The position numbers and the translations under genes were made by a program. A model generated the notes under the pieces. The model was not told the DNA's origin. It saw only the letters and a list, made by a program, of their open reading frames with translations, and did not search any database. Below, piece by piece: positions 38,955 to 48,300 of a stretch of DNA of 64,000 bases (positions are counted from its first letter, which is position 1; the number at the start of each line of letters is the position of its first letter). The stretch lies in IMG/VR virus record IMGVR_UViG_3300044971_002537, positions 62,001 through 126,000 of that record. One strand, given 5' to 3'. The DNA comes from a virus.

Positions 38955-39256
38955 TGTCAAGCGAAATACATGCCCTAGATTATGGGACCGAACTCCGGAT
39001 AACGGTAAAAGATGATGATGTAGTTGTAGACATCTCGACAGCTACCGGCACGGACTTCCTGATCAGAAAACCTGATGGGACGCTCCTGACGGTAGCTGCC
39101 GATTTTTATACAGATGGAACTGATGGTATACTAACGTATACTACAGTAGAAGGAGATACCGATATAGTTGGTCTCTATAAATTCCAAGCCAGAATAACTC
39201 TTGGTGGTGTTTTCTATACTAGTTGGGCGACCTTTAAAGCTCACTGTAATGTGTGA
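38954..39256 (+). CDS. BppU-like N-domain protein (100 aa)
   Basis: The sequence (EIHALDYGTELRITVKDDDV, VVDISTATGTDFLIRKPDGT, then YKFQARITLGGVFYTSWATF) has the pattern of the baseplate upper protein N-terminal domain: a beta sandwich with a D-G-T turn and a final W-x-x-F. Here it stands alone. It is coupled to the 41-residue gene by TAATG. A structural part of neck, tail or fibre attachment is inferred. Confidence 0.6.
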   Translation: MSSEIHALDYGTELRITVKDDDVVVDISTATGTDFLIRKPDGTLLTVAADFYTDGTDGILTYTTVEGDTDIVGLYKFQARITLGGVFYTSWATFKAHCNV

Positions 39257-39291
39257 GTGTCTGGCTAATTCGCCATCCACTCGTTTCGGAT

Positions 39292-39307
39292 GTGGGCGAT
39301 CGCCCAC
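39292..39307 (+). promoter_or_regulatory. Perfect palindrome upstream of the connector gene
   Basis: GTGGGC-GATC-GCCCAC, 13 bases before the ATG at 39320 and directly before its GGGGAGG site. It may form an mRNA hairpin or be a protein-binding site. Confidence 0.45.
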
Positions 39308-39319
39308 AGGGGAGGCATC

Positions 39320-39790
39320 ATGTGGAATACTGAAATAGGCACGATTGTCAGATATCTAGTTAATGATACTGATATATCTGACCCATCCTACCCGGACGAA
39401 AGAATTGAGCAGACCATACTCGTTGCCGCTCAGCTCGTTTCTACTGAAATTGATTTTGAACAAGTCTACACAATTAATGTAGAGCGGTGTTCCATCTCTC
39501 CCGACCCAACAGAGCCATCCAGTAAAGATGATGGCTTCATAAACCTTATCTCTCTGAAAGCAGCCTGCATCATAATTGGGGCAGAATATAAGACCCACAG
39601 CCTATCGGCTGTTCGAGTCAGTGATGGCCCATCCAGTATTGATATGGGTGGTGTGGCCACCAACTTTAAGAGTCTCTATGCCGATATGTGTGAGAGATAC
39701 GAACGAACCAAATTGAACTTTGCTACGACCAATAATAATGTTGGTGAAGCTATCTTGTCCCCCTATGGATCTTATTGGAGTAGACACTAA
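39320..39790 (+). CDS. Head-tail connector protein (adaptor)
   Basis: ATG 39320 with GGGGAGG eight bases upstream is chosen; the frame's ATG at 39290 lies in a palindrome. The 156-residue protein is helical: WNTEIGTIVRYLVNDTDISD, RIEQTILVAAQLVSTEIDFE, FINLISLKAACIIIGAEYKT and a C-terminal SLYADMCERYERTKLNF. This matches head-tail adaptors of the gp6/gp15 type in pattern and position. It would bind below the portal. Confidence 0.7.
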   Translation: MWNTEIGTIVRYLVNDTDISDPSYPDERIEQTILVAAQLVSTEIDFEQVYTINVERCSISPDPTEPSSKDDGFINLISLKAACIIIGAEYKTHSLSAVRVSDGPSSIDMGGVATNFKSLYADMCERYERTKLNFATTNNNVGEAILSPYGSYWSRH

Positions 39791-39972
39791 TGCCAGATGT
39801 AGTATCATTTGCCGGTACTGGAGTCGTTTATAAGAATGGGACTGCCACAGTTTATGCTGATAAATTGGGCAATACCAAAAAGGTGAACCCAAGAGTTGAG
39901 CACAATGTGATTGTGGCACAATCTGGCATCCTCGATAGTCGTGTAGACGACAAAACCTACTACTCAAGTTAG
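39790..39972 (+). CDS. Hypothetical small protein (60 aa)
   Basis: TAATG overlap with the connector. MPDVVSFAGTGVVYKNGTAT then KVNPRVEHNVIVAQSGILDS is beta-rich. It lies among connector genes, so a small neck component is likely. No family recognised. Confidence 0.55.
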   Translation: MPDVVSFAGTGVVYKNGTATVYADKLGNTKKVNPRVEHNVIVAQSGILDSRVDDKTYYSS

Positions 39973-39980
39973 GCGAATCC

Positions 39981-40439
39981 ATGCAAATTCCCGCTAACGT
40001 GTACACTAAATATGCTGAGGCTATGTCATTGTTTTCCTCTCTGGATAACTTTGGTGTGCCCTGTCAGCTAGTGTATCAGAAGACATCGCTCATAGCCTCT
40101 ACTCCTACAGAGATAAGGCAGAGGCTGACTATGTCGCCTCAGGTGGGTCAAGCGGGAATGATTAGGGGCGGCGAGGCAACCAAGTTAGTTGAAACTACTG
40201 AGGATGTGACACTTCGTGTCTATTCCGACAAGAAGAGTTTTGACAAGGTGGGAGCCTTTGAGTTCATCTCGGGCTCCTGCATGACGATAGGGACTCTCTC
40301 CCAGATGGATAATCTAAGGAGAGCTTCATTCCTAATAACTCATAGCGAATCTAATGGCGAGGCCAGACTCCAAAGGAGTGGCGAAGTTCTAGTGTGGGGG
40401 CTAAACGGGGAATACTGCGTAGCTCACTGGACTAAATAA
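39981..40439 (+). CDS. Head closure / neck-like protein (152 aa)
   Basis: The start MQIPANVYTKYAEAMSLFSS is helical. A beta-rich middle follows (EDVTLRVYSDKKSFDKVGAF, EFISGSCMTIGTLSQMDNLR), ending in GEVLVWGLNGEYCVAHWTK. Position after the adaptor and a beta-barrel pattern fit a head-closure (gp16-like) protein. The TAATG junction couples it to the next gene. Confidence 0.6.
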   Translation: MQIPANVYTKYAEAMSLFSSLDNFGVPCQLVYQKTSLIASTPTEIRQRLTMSPQVGQAGMIRGGEATKLVETTEDVTLRVYSDKKSFDKVGAFEFISGSCMTIGTLSQMDNLRRASFLITHSESNGEARLQRSGEVLVWGLNGEYCVAHWTK

Positions 40440-41092
40440 TGGCAAAATCCCGAATCCAAATTATTGAGTCCACCTCCTCAATATCTGCCAAGGTGCTATT
40501 TGAGGTAGTAGAGCAAGTTGACAAGAAGATGAGGAAAGCCGCCCCTCAGATTAATTTGAGAGTGGGCGAACTTATAGAGACAAGGATTAGGGCCACTCCT
40601 CATGTGAAATCTTTGATATCTGGCCAACTTCAGGCTGATTTCGGCTTGAATATAGGAGAAGCCGAAGAAGCTATTGAGTCACTCCTGTTCGTGGTAAAGC
40701 GATCAGTAAAAGTGAATCTTGGCATCAAGAATAGGGGCTCTTTGGGGAATTCGGCATGGTCTATGTCGGTCTCAATACTCCCAGATGGCTTCAGTGACAT
40801 CCTAAAAGGCATAGGAACATACCAAAGCCCCAGAAGCGGCGAATTTATTCCTTGGATGGAGTGGCTATTAACTAAGGGGACTACGATCATCTATGATGAC
40901 TTTTTCGTGGCCAAAGGGGAATTCAGGACAAGTAGGTCTGGTTTCGCCCTGATGTTCCCCTCTGGTGAAAGTGGCAAGATCTTCCGAGTTGACCCAAACT
41001 TCGCCGGAACGGCAGATGATAACTTTGTTGTTAACACCATTGCTTCTCTTTTACCGGAAATTGGCAACATAATGTTCAGTTACCTACAGTGA
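40439..41092 (+). CDS. Putative neck/tail-completion protein (217 aa)
   Basis: The protein begins with a helical region (KVLFEVVEQVDKKMRKAAPQ, INLRVGELIETRIRATPHVK) like gp10-type or HK97 gp9-like neck proteins, then a beta region with SVSILPDGFSDILKGIGTYQ and a tail (FAGTADDNFVVNTIASLLPE). Position between head-closure and the next tail gene supports a neck role. Assignment by context. Confidence 0.55.
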   Translation: MAKSRIQIIESTSSISAKVLFEVVEQVDKKMRKAAPQINLRVGELIETRIRATPHVKSLISGQLQADFGLNIGEAEEAIESLLFVVKRSVKVNLGIKNRGSLGNSAWSMSVSILPDGFSDILKGIGTYQSPRSGEFIPWMEWLLTKGTTIIYDDFFVAKGEFRTSRSGFALMFPSGESGKIFRVDPNFAGTADDNFVVNTIASLLPEIGNIMFSYLQ

Positions 41093-41099
41093 GGCTTGT

Positions 41100-42041
41100 A
41101 TGTCATTAAAAGGTTTTGTTAGGTTGGGGGATTCTACTCTCACCAATGATATACAAGAGAATCTGGTCTCATATTTAGACTACAACCTTCTCCAGATGGG
41201 GAATTTTGTTGATGTTCCCGTTCCATCTACGGGACTTTATGGGGGAGTTGATAGTAGGCTTCGCTTGGTAGATGATCCTCGGTATACATCTGGACAGGTC
41301 TGGGCCACCTTCAGGCCAAATCTAGTTTGGGAATCTGGAGTCGGAGCCCTAACTTCTACTAATCCAGCCTATCCGGGGGTTTCTGGGGTTCGTGTTAATT
41401 CAACTCTATATCCACCCTCTACTACTGGTACTTATGCCTATCATGTTGACCACATAAATGGGGCAGTAAGGTTTGATACAGCTATAGCCGCAAGCTCTGT
41501 AGTAGAAATGGCCTACTCCTATAAGTATGTGAGTGTTACACGCTCAGATGGGCTGGGCTGGTTTAAGCAGCTACAGGAGAGATCTGAGAGATCCAATGGG
41601 GACTTCGCCTCACAAAGTGGGATCTATGAACTCCTGCCCGAAAACCGCCAAGCTCTCCCGGTAATAGGCGTTGAATTGGCGGGGCGTAGGTTGGCCCCAT
41701 ATCAGTTGGGAGGTGGCCAATTGGTCGAAACAGATTTCTACTGCCATTGTGTGGCGGAAGACTCCTACACGCGGGATTCCCTTGTGGATGCCCTTACATA
41801 CCAATCTAAAGCCTCCATGAAGATGTATGATCTTAACGAAATCGCAGACGCTGATGATTTCCCCCTAGATTACCGGGGAGTCCCAAATTCTGGGGCAAAA
41901 ACCTACCCCGATTTGTGTAGCACATATTCTGGCAGAACCATGTATATCAAAGATGCGAAGCTGGATTCTGTATACTCGTTGGGCACCCTAAAAATTGGCA
42001 CAGTTAAAATTACCACTGAGGTAATTCATTTTGGCGTATAA
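41100..42041 (+). CDS. Putative tail-completion/tail-terminator region protein (313 aa)
   Basis: The product has MSLKGFVRLGDSTLTNDIQE, YDSRLRLVDDPRY-like region (GGVDSRLRLVDDPRYTSGQV) and a beta-rich middle (AYHVDHINGAVRFDTAIAAS). Its place between the neck and the tube protein suggests tail terminator or a tail-associated protein. Its stop overlaps late box L5. No family recognised. Confidence 0.5.
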   Translation: MSLKGFVRLGDSTLTNDIQENLVSYLDYNLLQMGNFVDVPVPSTGLYGGVDSRLRLVDDPRYTSGQVWATFRPNLVWESGVGALTSTNPAYPGVSGVRVNSTLYPPSTTGTYAYHVDHINGAVRFDTAIAASSVVEMAYSYKYVSVTRSDGLGWFKQLQERSERSNGDFASQSGIYELLPENRQALPVIGVELAGRRLAPYQLGGGQLVETDFYCHCVAEDSYTRDSLVDALTYQSKASMKMYDLNEIADADDFPLDYRGVPNSGAKTYPDLCSTYSGRTMYIKDAKLDSVYSLGTLKIGTVKITTEVIHFGV

Positions 42042-42045
42042 ATAG
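42034..42045 (+). promoter_or_regulatory. Putative late promoter box L5 (GCGTATAAATAG)
   Basis: It contains TATAAATA, identical to the T4 late promoter core. CTTTTTACTG follows 23 bp downstream, then the ATG of the tube protein at 42076. No -35 is seen. Confidence 0.65.
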
Positions 42046-42075
42046 TTAGAAGTTCCTTTTTACTGGAGAAAATAA

Positions 42076-43284
42076 ATGGCGTTTAATACAAGTTCAAATA
42101 AGCGTGTTTTTTACGCCACTCAAGGTGTTGCTATCGGCGACATGGGGGCTACTGGCGTAAAAGATGCATGGGGCACCAGCAATGCTGGAACCGATTTTAA
42201 TGGTTCCGGCAATATGATCATCATGCATGGTCTTCAGAGCCTTGGGGTTAATACCAACTTCAGTCTTGAAGCCGTGCAGGAATTGGGTCAGCTTTCGATC
42301 TATGAGAACGTGGAAGAAGTTCCGGATGTCGAGGCGACTATGGAGCGTCTGCTGGATGGCTACACGATGGCCTATCATGCTGCCACTATTACTGCTAGCG
42401 ATCCTACCCTTTCTGGCAGAGCCAACGCGAGAGCCGACCTCAGAATGATTATCGGTCTCGATACTGACTCTGCTGTAACTAGTGGTGATAGTTTGGCCGC
42501 TGAGTTGTATTGTTCAGGTATGTATTGGTCTTCAGTTAGTATCAATCTTCCGACAGATGGAAATTTCACTGAGAGCCTGACTCTTGTTGGGAACAACAAG
42601 AAGTGGATCTCCACAACTGGAACCGCCGGTATTCTACTTGGTGCTGGTGGAGTTGTCAACTCTGTCTTCGCATTCGGGGATGACTCACCTGATTCGCCAG
42701 ATAGTGGTGTCCTGCGAAGAAACAACTTCCTGACCGGATCAGACTTAGTGACTCGCGGTGGCAATAGTTTCGTTACCGTCCTTCCGAGTTTTATCACTGG
42801 TATTTCTAATAACGGACCATCCACCGGAGCTAACGGAGCATCGACCTTCAAGAATTGTGGGACAATCAATACTGCCGACGTTCACGTTCAGTCTATCAGT
42901 TTCTCAGTTGATGCTGGCCGCGAAGCGATCAACCAGCTTGGTACTTATGCCCCATACTACAGATACGTTAACTTCCCAGTCAACGTAACAACTGAGATTG
43001 AGGTGATTGCAGTTGGTGGGGACAATATCAACGCTGTCGAAGACGTACCTAGCGGTGGTAACTTGTCAAACCATACCATTCAGGTATGTCTTGATGACTC
43101 AACCGTGATTCAGGTTGGCAACAAGAACAAGCTAACTAGCGTAAGCTATGGTGGTGGGGACGCTGGTGGGGGCAACGCCTCTATCACATACTCAATGCAG
43201 AACAACAACGACTTCGTAGTTCTACACTCTGGAGACCCAATGGGGCTTGAGGCTGGTAGCTACTTTAAGTACTGGTTTACGTAG
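42076..43284 (+). CDS. Tail tube (major tail) protein
   Basis: 402 residues behind TGGAGAAA. The sequence (GLQSLGVNTNFSLEAVQELG, QLSIYENVEEVPDVEATMER, LLDGYTMAYHAAT) has the beta-rich pattern of major tail proteins, and the long C-terminal domain (SVDAGREAINQLGTYAPYYR, then VSYGGGDAGGGNASITYS) fits an Ig-like decoration. The position before chaperones and tape measure is classic. It has its own late-type promoter box, consistent with high copy number. Confidence 0.8.
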   Translation: MAFNTSSNKRVFYATQGVAIGDMGATGVKDAWGTSNAGTDFNGSGNMIIMHGLQSLGVNTNFSLEAVQELGQLSIYENVEEVPDVEATMERLLDGYTMAYHAATITASDPTLSGRANARADLRMIIGLDTDSAVTSGDSLAAELYCSGMYWSSVSINLPTDGNFTESLTLVGNNKKWISTTGTAGILLGAGGVVNSVFAFGDDSPDSPDSGVLRRNNFLTGSDLVTRGGNSFVTVLPSFITGISNNGPSTGANGASTFKNCGTINTADVHVQSISFSVDAGREAINQLGTYAPYYRYVNFPVNVTTEIEVIAVGGDNINAVEDVPSGGNLSNHTIQVCLDDSTVIQVGNKNKLTSVSYGGGDAGGGNASITYSMQNNNDFVVLHSGDPMGLEAGSYFKYWFT

Positions 43285-43314
43285 GCCTTAGCTGCGTGAA
43301 CCTTCGGACTTGAT

Positions 43315-43330
43315 GGGGGCGAAAGCCCCC
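43315..43330 (+). terminator. GAAA-loop hairpin after the tube gene
   Basis: GGGGGC-GAAA-GCCCCC, the same tetraloop class as hairpin A of the R elements, now on the late strand. A second small hairpin (GGGC-GAA-GCCC) follows at 43354-43364. No T run; it may reduce transcription or protect the tube mRNA. Confidence 0.5.
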
Positions 43331-43397
43331 ATTCTCGTATAAGGACTTTAGGAGGGCGAAGCCCATCATACAGGAACTGCTGTCTAACACGACGCTA

Positions 43398-44312
43398 TTG
43401 GCTTTTAAAAAGCCGATCAGGATCGCCAATTTCTCCCCTATAGAGAAGGCTGAAGCTTCGGCTTATGCCGAAGCGGTCTACGACGAATGCTTTGAGTCTG
43501 GGTCTTTCAGTAAAGAAGAATTGGCCGATTATTTGATGGAGATTGGCCTATGGACTCAGCAGCAAGAGGAAGACTACCTTAAAGGGTTTGAAGATTTGCA
43601 GCAAATGAAAATGGATTATTTTGAAGCGTTCGCTCTGGAAACCAAACGCACGAAGATCAAGAAGGCGATCGACGCCAAAATGTATCAATTGAACATCGCA
43701 TTTCAGAAGAAAATCTACCTAAGCGAATACACTTGCGAATATGCTAGGGATGAGGCTTATGCATATTATTTATTCAGAGATAAAGACGCCCCGTTTGCGT
43801 TTTCTAGGAAATTTTTAAGTTCTAGGATGTCAGAGGAAGATATCAGGGCTTTGTATTTTGACAGTACTTGGAGAATGATATGGGGAGTTTCTAAAGACGC
43901 CAAATCTATTTTTGGGGTAAGTTCAAACCAGCTCAACGACAATCAGCTTAGTCTACTTTACTGGAGTAAGCTATACGACAATATTGGTGAATCTATGGAT
44001 GCCCCAAGTAATGCAGTCATGAAAGACCCACTAGCTGTTGATGGTTGGTTTATTAAACAGGCCAAAAAGAGAGAGACCGAAGACAAGAAAAATGCCCTTC
44101 CGGATCAGAACGCTGGGGAGGTCTTCGTTATGGCTTCTAGCCAGAAGGAGATTAAAGAGATTAATAGTCTAAATAGCGCAGAAGGTAAGCAGATTCTAAA
44201 GTCTAGGGCTAAAGATTTAGTCGCTAAAGGTGAGCTTGATGAGCGTCAGTTCTCGCACGTAAAACAAGAGATAGGCATCAAAAAGAACGAATTAAGTTTC
44301 AGAGGCAAATAA
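43398..44312 (+). CDS. Tail assembly chaperone (304 aa)
   Basis: TTG 43398 start; AGGA is upstream at a long distance, so the start is uncertain. Residues 15-70 (EKAEASAYAEAVYDECFESG, SFSKEELADYLMEIGLWTQQ, QEEDYLKGFEDLQ) align with the start of the 260-residue gene at 44582: a small helical module found in phage tail chaperones. It continues as a helical protein with a short C-terminal part. Tail chaperones lie between tube and tape measure, as here. Confidence 0.68.
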   Translation: MAFKKPIRIANFSPIEKAEASAYAEAVYDECFESGSFSKEELADYLMEIGLWTQQQEEDYLKGFEDLQQMKMDYFEAFALETKRTKIKKAIDAKMYQLNIAFQKKIYLSEYTCEYARDEAYAYYLFRDKDAPFAFSRKFLSSRMSEEDIRALYFDSTWRMIWGVSKDAKSIFGVSSNQLNDNQLSLLYWSKLYDNIGESMDAPSNAVMKDPLAVDGWFIKQAKKRETEDKKNALPDQNAGEVFVMASSQKEIKEINSLNSAEGKQILKSRAKDLVAKGELDERQFSHVKQEIGIKKNELSFRGK

Positions 44313-44343
44313 ATTTGCCTCAACAAGGATTGAGAGGTTAAAA

Positions 44344-44592
44344 ATGGGAAACGGGGCAGTACAACTTTATCAGGCGGTGCGGAAACGCATCATGACAACA
44401 ATGATTGGGGCTCTTGCAAGTTTGGAAGAGTTCAAAGAAATTTTTGAGGAGGATGAATATGAAGGACTAAGAAAAGACATTTTGGACAAGGGCCATTTTC
44501 AGATCAGGGAATTGGAACGGGATTTAGACGGGTACGATATCAAATACAAGACAGTTTACTTTATGCCACTTAGGAGAGATCATGGAAAATAG
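44344..44592 (+). CDS. Hypothetical protein (82 aa)
   Basis: GAGAGG before the ATG. The sequence (GAVQLYQAVRKRIMTTMIGA, LASLEEFKEIFEEDEYEGLR) is helical and acidic. It overlaps the next chaperone by 11 bp. A small tail assembly factor is likely from position. Confidence 0.55.
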   Translation: MGNGAVQLYQAVRKRIMTTMIGALASLEEFKEIFEEDEYEGLRKDILDKGHFQIRELERDLDGYDIKYKTVYFMPLRRDHGK

Positions 44593-45364
44593 ATTCACAG
44601 TTGGGGAAAAAGATTATTTTATCAAGCTTACCCCACAAGCCGTTGCAGAAGGAAAAAAGGCCCATAATAGAGCCTTTAGGGAAGCTATTGATGATGGGGC
44701 ACTTCTTAAGAAGAGCCTCATGAACCATATGCGAGAACAGGGCGTATGGAATGACAGCAAAGAGGAAAACTATAAACAATTCATCAAAGAAATTGGTGAA
44801 CTTGAATATAAGTTGTCTTCTGGAAAAATGAAAGTTAGTGAGGGTAAAACTCTTGCAATTCAACTTTCTAAAAAGCGTGCAGAATTTAGATCTCTTATTT
44901 CTGAGCGTAATCAGATGGAGGCAAATTCTGTCGAGGCCCAAGCAGATAACGCTAGATTCAATGCCCTTTTGGCAAAATCTATCTTTGATTATGACACTCA
45001 GAAATTAGTCTATGATTCTGTAGAGTCTTATGTCGAAAAGGGCTCTGACGAGCTAGGCATTGCACTCGCAGAAAAGTTTGCGAATTTTATCTACGGTGTA
45101 GACGAGAAATATGAAGATTCATTGGTAGAAAACAAGTTTTTGAAGCGATTCAAGCTTGTCAATGAATCTGGCCATTTCATCGATAAAGCTGGTCGCCTAG
45201 TCGATATCGATGGGCGTCAAGTCGACGAAGATGGATATAGGCTCGACAAGGACGGAAAGAGGATTGACCTAAATGGTAATCCGATAGGACTAAATATAGA
45301 AGATGCCGAGTTTGAGGATGATTTTAACTGTGATCCTGCACCTACGGAACCTGTAGAAGCTTAG
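44582..45364 (+). CDS. Tail assembly chaperone (260 aa)
   Basis: ATG 44582 in the end of the previous gene. Residues 20-110 repeat the chaperone module of 43398 (KKAHNRAFREAIDDGALLKK, SLMNHMREQGVWNDSKEENY). Residues 200-240 are a run of short repeats: DKAGRLVDIDGRQVDEDGYR, then LDKDGKRIDLNGNPIG, likely a flexible acidic tail. It may guide the tape measure. No frameshift signal was recognised between the chaperone genes. Confidence 0.68.
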   Translation: MENRFTVGEKDYFIKLTPQAVAEGKKAHNRAFREAIDDGALLKKSLMNHMREQGVWNDSKEENYKQFIKEIGELEYKLSSGKMKVSEGKTLAIQLSKKRAEFRSLISERNQMEANSVEAQADNARFNALLAKSIFDYDTQKLVYDSVESYVEKGSDELGIALAEKFANFIYGVDEKYEDSLVENKFLKRFKLVNESGHFIDKAGRLVDIDGRQVDEDGYRLDKDGKRIDLNGNPIGLNIEDAEFEDDFNCDPAPTEPVEA

Positions 45365-45385
45365 TAACTTTTATGTGGAGTAGTC

Positions 45386-48300
45386 ATGGCCCTTTACGAC
45401 ATATCTGCTAGGTTAGTACTAGAAAATGTAGATAGCTCTTCTGTCGACAGGGCCATTTCTAATATAAACTCACGCCTAGAAAAAGGCACTAGGACAGCTA
45501 AAACCTTTTCTGAGACTATAACCCTTAAAGGAATAAATTTAGCTGCTTACACTGCACTCAGCGGGGTAATGGTTAGACTTGCTTCTTTTGTATCTAGTGC
45601 TACAAATGATGCTATTAAGTTTGATAAAGAATTAGCTAAATTAGCTCAAACAGTAGGAGTTAGTAATCAGGACATAAAACAACATTCTGAGTCTATTAGA
45701 AATATGTCTGTTGCTTATGGTCTATCCGCCCCAAAAATCGCAGAGACTATAAGAGTTCTGGCCCAAGCCGGTTATTCTCTAAGAGAAGCTAAAGCTGCTG
45801 CTGATGAATTAGCCAAAACAACATTGTTAGCCTCATTTGAGAGCATAGCAAACACTACAGAAGGTTTGATTGCTATCAACAAGCAGTTCACTGAGACTGT
45901 TGGGCAGTCTGCGAGAGTTCTTTCTTTACTGAATGTGGTTGCTAAGAAGTACGCTGTTGAATCTGATGACTTGGTCGATGCGGCCAAGCGGGCGGGCGGT
46001 GTTTTTGCGGCAACTGGTGGGTCTTTAGAAGAACTTGTGACTATTTACACAACAGTCAGAGATACTACCAGAGAAAGCTCTGAGACTATCGCGACGGGTC
46101 TTAGAACAATCTTCTCTCGTCTGCAGCGGCCTAAAACGATTGACTACCTACGCCAATTTGGCATAGAGCTTACAGACCTTAAAGGGAACTTCATTGGTAA
46201 CTATGAAGCCATTCTTGAAATTCAGAAGGGGATACAAAGAGCCAATATTCAGCCCGGATCTATCCAGTTCGCTGAAATAGTTGAACAGCTTGGTGGTGTT
46301 TTGCAGCAGTCGAGAGTCATTCCTCTTTTGACTCAAGGTGCCAAGATGCAGAGGATTTATGCAGATGCTCAGAATGCTGCCTCTGAGACTGCTGCCGACT
46401 TGGCCAAGGCTCAAGAGACATTAGCTTTTAAGATAACTCAAACTCAGCAGAACTTTTCAAAGCTGATTGGGGATATCATGGATACTGCCTCCTTTAAAGC
46501 TATGGTCTCTGTGGTTTTGTCTTTGACTAATGCATTCATCGGGTTCGCTGATTCTATCAAGGAGCTTATTCCACTTATAGCTACTTTGGGGGCAATTAAG
46601 TTAGCAAGATCAGCTTTTCAGGTGTTGCCGGGTTCTAGTTTTGGTAGTATGAGGACTCCTATCAAGAGAGCAAGAGGTGGGTTTGTTCCCGGTAGCGGGA
46701 GTGGGGACACTGTACCGGCTATGTTGGAGCCCGGCGAATTCGTTATCAGGAAGAGTGCGGCTCAGGCGATGGGGGCTGACGCTTTGCATGGGATCAATAA
46801 ATATGGCTTTGGGGGCACAGTAGAGAAATTAAGCGATTCTTATAAGAGCATTAAAACCCTTAAAGGCTTTAAAGATTCTTCAGGTAATATTAGTGCTCTA
46901 GCTAAAAGAAAAATGAATTATACGGCTAATTTTAAAAACGTAATACCAAATCAGAAAGATATTGAGCTATTCCATAAATTGAGTGGCCCGTATGGAAAAA
47001 GATTTGAGCAGGTTCTATCTAAGAGTAGAAGATTTAAAACTGGTCGGCCATCTACTAATCCATATGCATATGTAGATTTTCCATATTCTCCCGGAGGTGC
47101 TTCTGAAGCTAAATTCATGAAGGAGGGAACCACGTATAGTGATGATGATAATATAAAGGGGGCAACACATGCAGGTATTGCTGCGAAGGCCCTATTATTA
47201 TCTGCTTCTAATAACGCGAACAGAAGAATACGAGGAATGGAGATTAGGCAGAAGGATCTTAGTCCAAAATCTGTTACTACGTATGTAACCGATCCAGATT
47301 TATGGACGATGAAGCGGAAAAAGAAAGTGGGTATAAGAAGGGCTACTGGTGGTGGAATTTCTGGTACAGATACAGTGCCAGCACTGCTTACTCCCGGCGA
47401 GTTTGTCGTTAACAAGAAGTCCGCACAAGCATTTGGTTATGGAAATCTCCATAAGGTCAATAAATATGCTAAGGGAGGAACTGTTTCTGGTATACAGAGA
47501 TTTTTTGAAGGTGGCGTTGCTGAAAAAGATGTTGTTAGAGCGCAAGGAAATGTGATAAAAGACCTTGAGCATGCTAGTAGGGTCTTTACAGGTGTGCTAG
47601 AGTTGATGCCCGAAACTCTCCAAAACAGTATATTGAGCACATTCAAAGGCATTGAGAATGTTCAAGCTGGTGCATCGCCCCAACTTGGAAGCTCAAAAGC
47701 TTTTGGAGAAGGCACTCGGGGTAGAGCTACAGTTGGAGATAGTGCATCTTCTATAGGCTTACAGATTCAGGGAGCAAAAACAAGTGCTACTGAAGAGACT
47801 GTTGTGCATGAGGCTACGCACCTAGGTGATGCAGCACTTGGAGCAGCTAGGGCCAACAAGGAGGGCTATGCAGGACCCAAATTAGCTAGTCAGCAAGAAG
47901 GAACATTTCAATTTGATGTGGTGGAAAAGGTAAAGCCAATAATGCAGGCCGCTATGGAAGCTGCTGGACATTCTGCTGAAAATATTGAAAAATACTTAGC
48001 CAAAAATGAAGAACTATTTGCTGAATTTGCTGCGAAGGCCACTCCAGAAGTAAGAAAAATTTTATTTAGCACTACAGATGCCGCCATCGGTATGGCCGAG
48101 TTAAGAAGCCACCTAGAAAAAGCTGGAAGCACTTATGCTGGTCTTGAGGCTTCAGATATAGATCTAAGGCCATATAAATCGCAAGAAGTAAGACAAGATG
48201 AAAATTTAGCTATTACAGCATTAAATTCCCCTGTTAATAAAACTTCATCTGTCAGCAGCAGACCTTTGGCTAAAGAATTTGGACCTGAGATAGGACGGCT

